Assembly (NCBI RefSeq): GCF_000482745.1
Contig: NZ_AXWQ01000015.1
Span: 66,103-130,102 of the forward strand
Source of the DNA: Oleidesulfovibrio alaskensis DSM 16109
GTDB taxonomy: Bacteria > Desulfobacterota > Desulfovibrionia > Desulfovibrionales > Desulfovibrionaceae
DNA length: 64,000 nt
Direction of reading: 5' to 3'
Shown: positions 63,345 through 64,000 of the stretch, piece after piece
Position numbering within the stretch: the first letter of the stretch is position 1
Layout of the letters: each line of letters opens with the position of its first letter
Made by a program: the position numbers and the translations under genes
Notes under the pieces: model-generated
What the model was told of the DNA's origin: nothing
The model's database searches: none
What the model saw: the letters and a program-made list of their open reading frames with translations, nothing else

Positions 63345-63646
63345 GTGTGTGATGCACTCGGTATTGACTGGGCAGGACAGTTCACCAAGTTCAAGGACGC
63401 TGTGTACTCTCGATCTACGTTGAAGGAGTCTCAACACAGCTTACCGGCTCCGGGCAGCGTGTGAAGATCAAGGCTGATCCGGTCTTGGCAAGTTCCGTAA
63501 CCGAAATGGTGACGGAAGTGAATCGGGCTGACACCGGACGGAAGACTTCCCGCACCGCCGTTATGCTCCCCATCGAGTTCGCCAATGGCTGGCTGTTCAT
63601 CAAGATCAGGAACGATCCTGTCCTCTCTCTCAAGTCGTCACGGTAA
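63345..63646 (+). pseudogene. P22-type antirepressor N-terminal domain, remnant 2
   Basis: A first frame from 63345 reads VCDALGIDWAGQFTKFKD. A second frame gives VKIKADPVLASSVTEMVTEV and MLPIEFANGWLF. Together these form a P22_AR_N-type domain, split by about 75 extra bases (63395-63466) and a frame change. It appears non-functional. Confidence 0.65.
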
Positions 63647-63682
63647 TCGTGACACCTTCGGCTGGAGGCGATCAGAAGACCA

Positions 63683-63768
63683 CCGTAACCAAAATGGTGA
63701 CGATGCGTCCTGACGGTTGATAGGTCTTTCGACCTGCGTAGTGGAAATGGCAACGCAGCTTCCGCCTT
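63683..63768 (+). repeat. Diverged repeat, copy B (copy A at 62303-62392)
   Basis: See copy A. The leading motif CCGTAACCAAAATGGTGACG also recurs inside remnant 2 at about 63,497 (CCGTAACCGAAATGGTGACG), so both may derive from antirepressor gene copies. Confidence 0.65.
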
Positions 63769-63858
63769 TCTTCTCAAAAGGTATACCTTGTGGAACACTC
63801 ATGCCATTGCCTGAAAAGCCGCTTTGTTCCGTGTCTCAAAACCTCGCAATCTCATTTC

Positions 63859-63914
63859 TTGACACGACTTCTCGAAAAGTCTAGTCCTTCTGTTACACGA
63901 CGATTACAGAAGGA
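63859..63914 (+). promoter_or_regulatory. Possible promoter and SD-covering inverted repeat ahead of the recombinase gene
   Basis: TTGACA at 63859-63864 is a perfect -35; the -10 region at 63882-63887 is poor. TCCTTCTGT (63885-63893) is a perfect inverted repeat of ACAGAAGGA (63906-63914). The second arm contains the AAGGA of the ribosome site AAGGAGG. Confidence 0.4.
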
Positions 63915-63926
63915 GGAAACAGGAAT

Positions 63927-64000
63927 ATGGCTCATGTTGGATACATCCGTGTTAGCTCAATCGACCAGAACACTGACCGCCAGCTTGCTGACCTTGATTG
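63927..64000 (+). CDS. Serine recombinase (resolvase/invertase), N-terminal part, cut by window end
   Basis: ATG 63927 starts MAHVGYIRVSSIDQNTDRQL, the signature start of resolvase/invertase serine recombinases. The catalytic serine lies in RVSS. The ribosome site AAGGAGG is 11 bases upstream. Only 24 codons are inside the window. It could be a Tn3-type resolvase, an invertase, or an element's own recombinase. Confidence 0.88.
   Translation, partial: MAHVGYIRVSSIDQNTDRQLADLD

Larger units (their letters stand above)
50383..64000. mobile_element. Decayed integrated element carrying a defence island (left edge seen, right edge outside window)
   Basis: It starts at the tRNA-Ser fragment, and from there the gene density and base composition depart from the backbone. 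It holds a broken IS3 element, four intact defence genes (52413-61923), fragments of two transposases and several phage antirepressor-type genes, and a serine recombinase gene. No integrase of the tyrosine type is seen in the window. Confidence 0.7.

Noticed and set aside
1..64000. CRISPR array
   Set aside because: No regularly spaced repeats of 25-40 bases were seen; the repeats found near 50.3 kb and 62-64 kb are short or irregular.

Overview
The window looks like chromosome of a Desulfovibrio-type sulfate-reducing deltaproteobacterium. The overall impression is Desulfovibrio/Oleidesulfovibrio alaskensis-like, a guess from gene content and order that I could not check. Supporting signs are a Gram-negative envelope gene set (lptA, lptB, lptC, kdsA, kdsC, lnt), a KorAB-type oxoacid:ferredoxin oxidoreductase, ferritin, a DsrE-like protein, c-di-GMP proteins, and a chemoreceptor with a C-terminal H-NOX domain.

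Bases 1-50,200 are ordinary backbone. The first part holds mnmG, a PilZ protein, a CorC-like CBS protein, lnt, prfB with a programmed frameshift, a diguanylate cyclase, a MinD-like ATPase, an HU-type protein, dapF, dapA and glpX. A reverse-strand block follows with a DsrE-like gene, korB, korA and ferritin, then a PAPS-reductase-like gene and two tandem tRNA-Arg(ACG). A long reverse-strand run reads beta-CASP nuclease, rsmD, coaD, miaA, a SpoIID-like gene, mltC and, after an 121 bp gap, an OmpH-like lipoprotein. After a LOG-family gene, tadA and ppaC comes the envelope and nitrogen-PTS cluster pyrG, kdsA, kdsC, lptC, lptA, lptB, rpoN, hpf, ptsN, rapZ, then mannose-type PTS IIA, IIB and IIC. 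IIC appears frameshifted at a 9-base homopolymer. The backbone ends with a PurQ-like gene, an NSS transporter with its 34-residue MetS-like subunit, gpmI, rsfS, two chemoreceptors and a Pmp3/YqaE protein.

From about 50,380 the character changes. A 20-base fragment matching a tRNA-Ser 3' end, flanked by short repeats, precedes an AT-rich, gene-poor stretch carrying a decayed IS3-family element. Four intact same-strand genes follow: an AAA+ ATPase plus subtilisin-like protease pair resembling IetAS, then the Mod and Res genes of a type III restriction-modification system. After them comes a graveyard of transposase and phage-regulator fragments (IS481-like, IS3-like, P22-type antirepressor, BRO-N, Rha), and a serine recombinase gene running off the right end. 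I read 50,383-64,000 as a defence island in a decayed integrated element. The island genes probably act independently of the backbone: the protease/ATPase pair as an abortive or interference system, Mod/Res as restriction-modification.

The system most worth attention is this two-module defence cassette with a visibly mosaic mod gene. Next are the IIC homopolymer frameshift and the H-NOX chemoreceptor that keeps a distal-pocket tyrosine. No database search was possible; all family names are from recognition of motifs and overall similarity.
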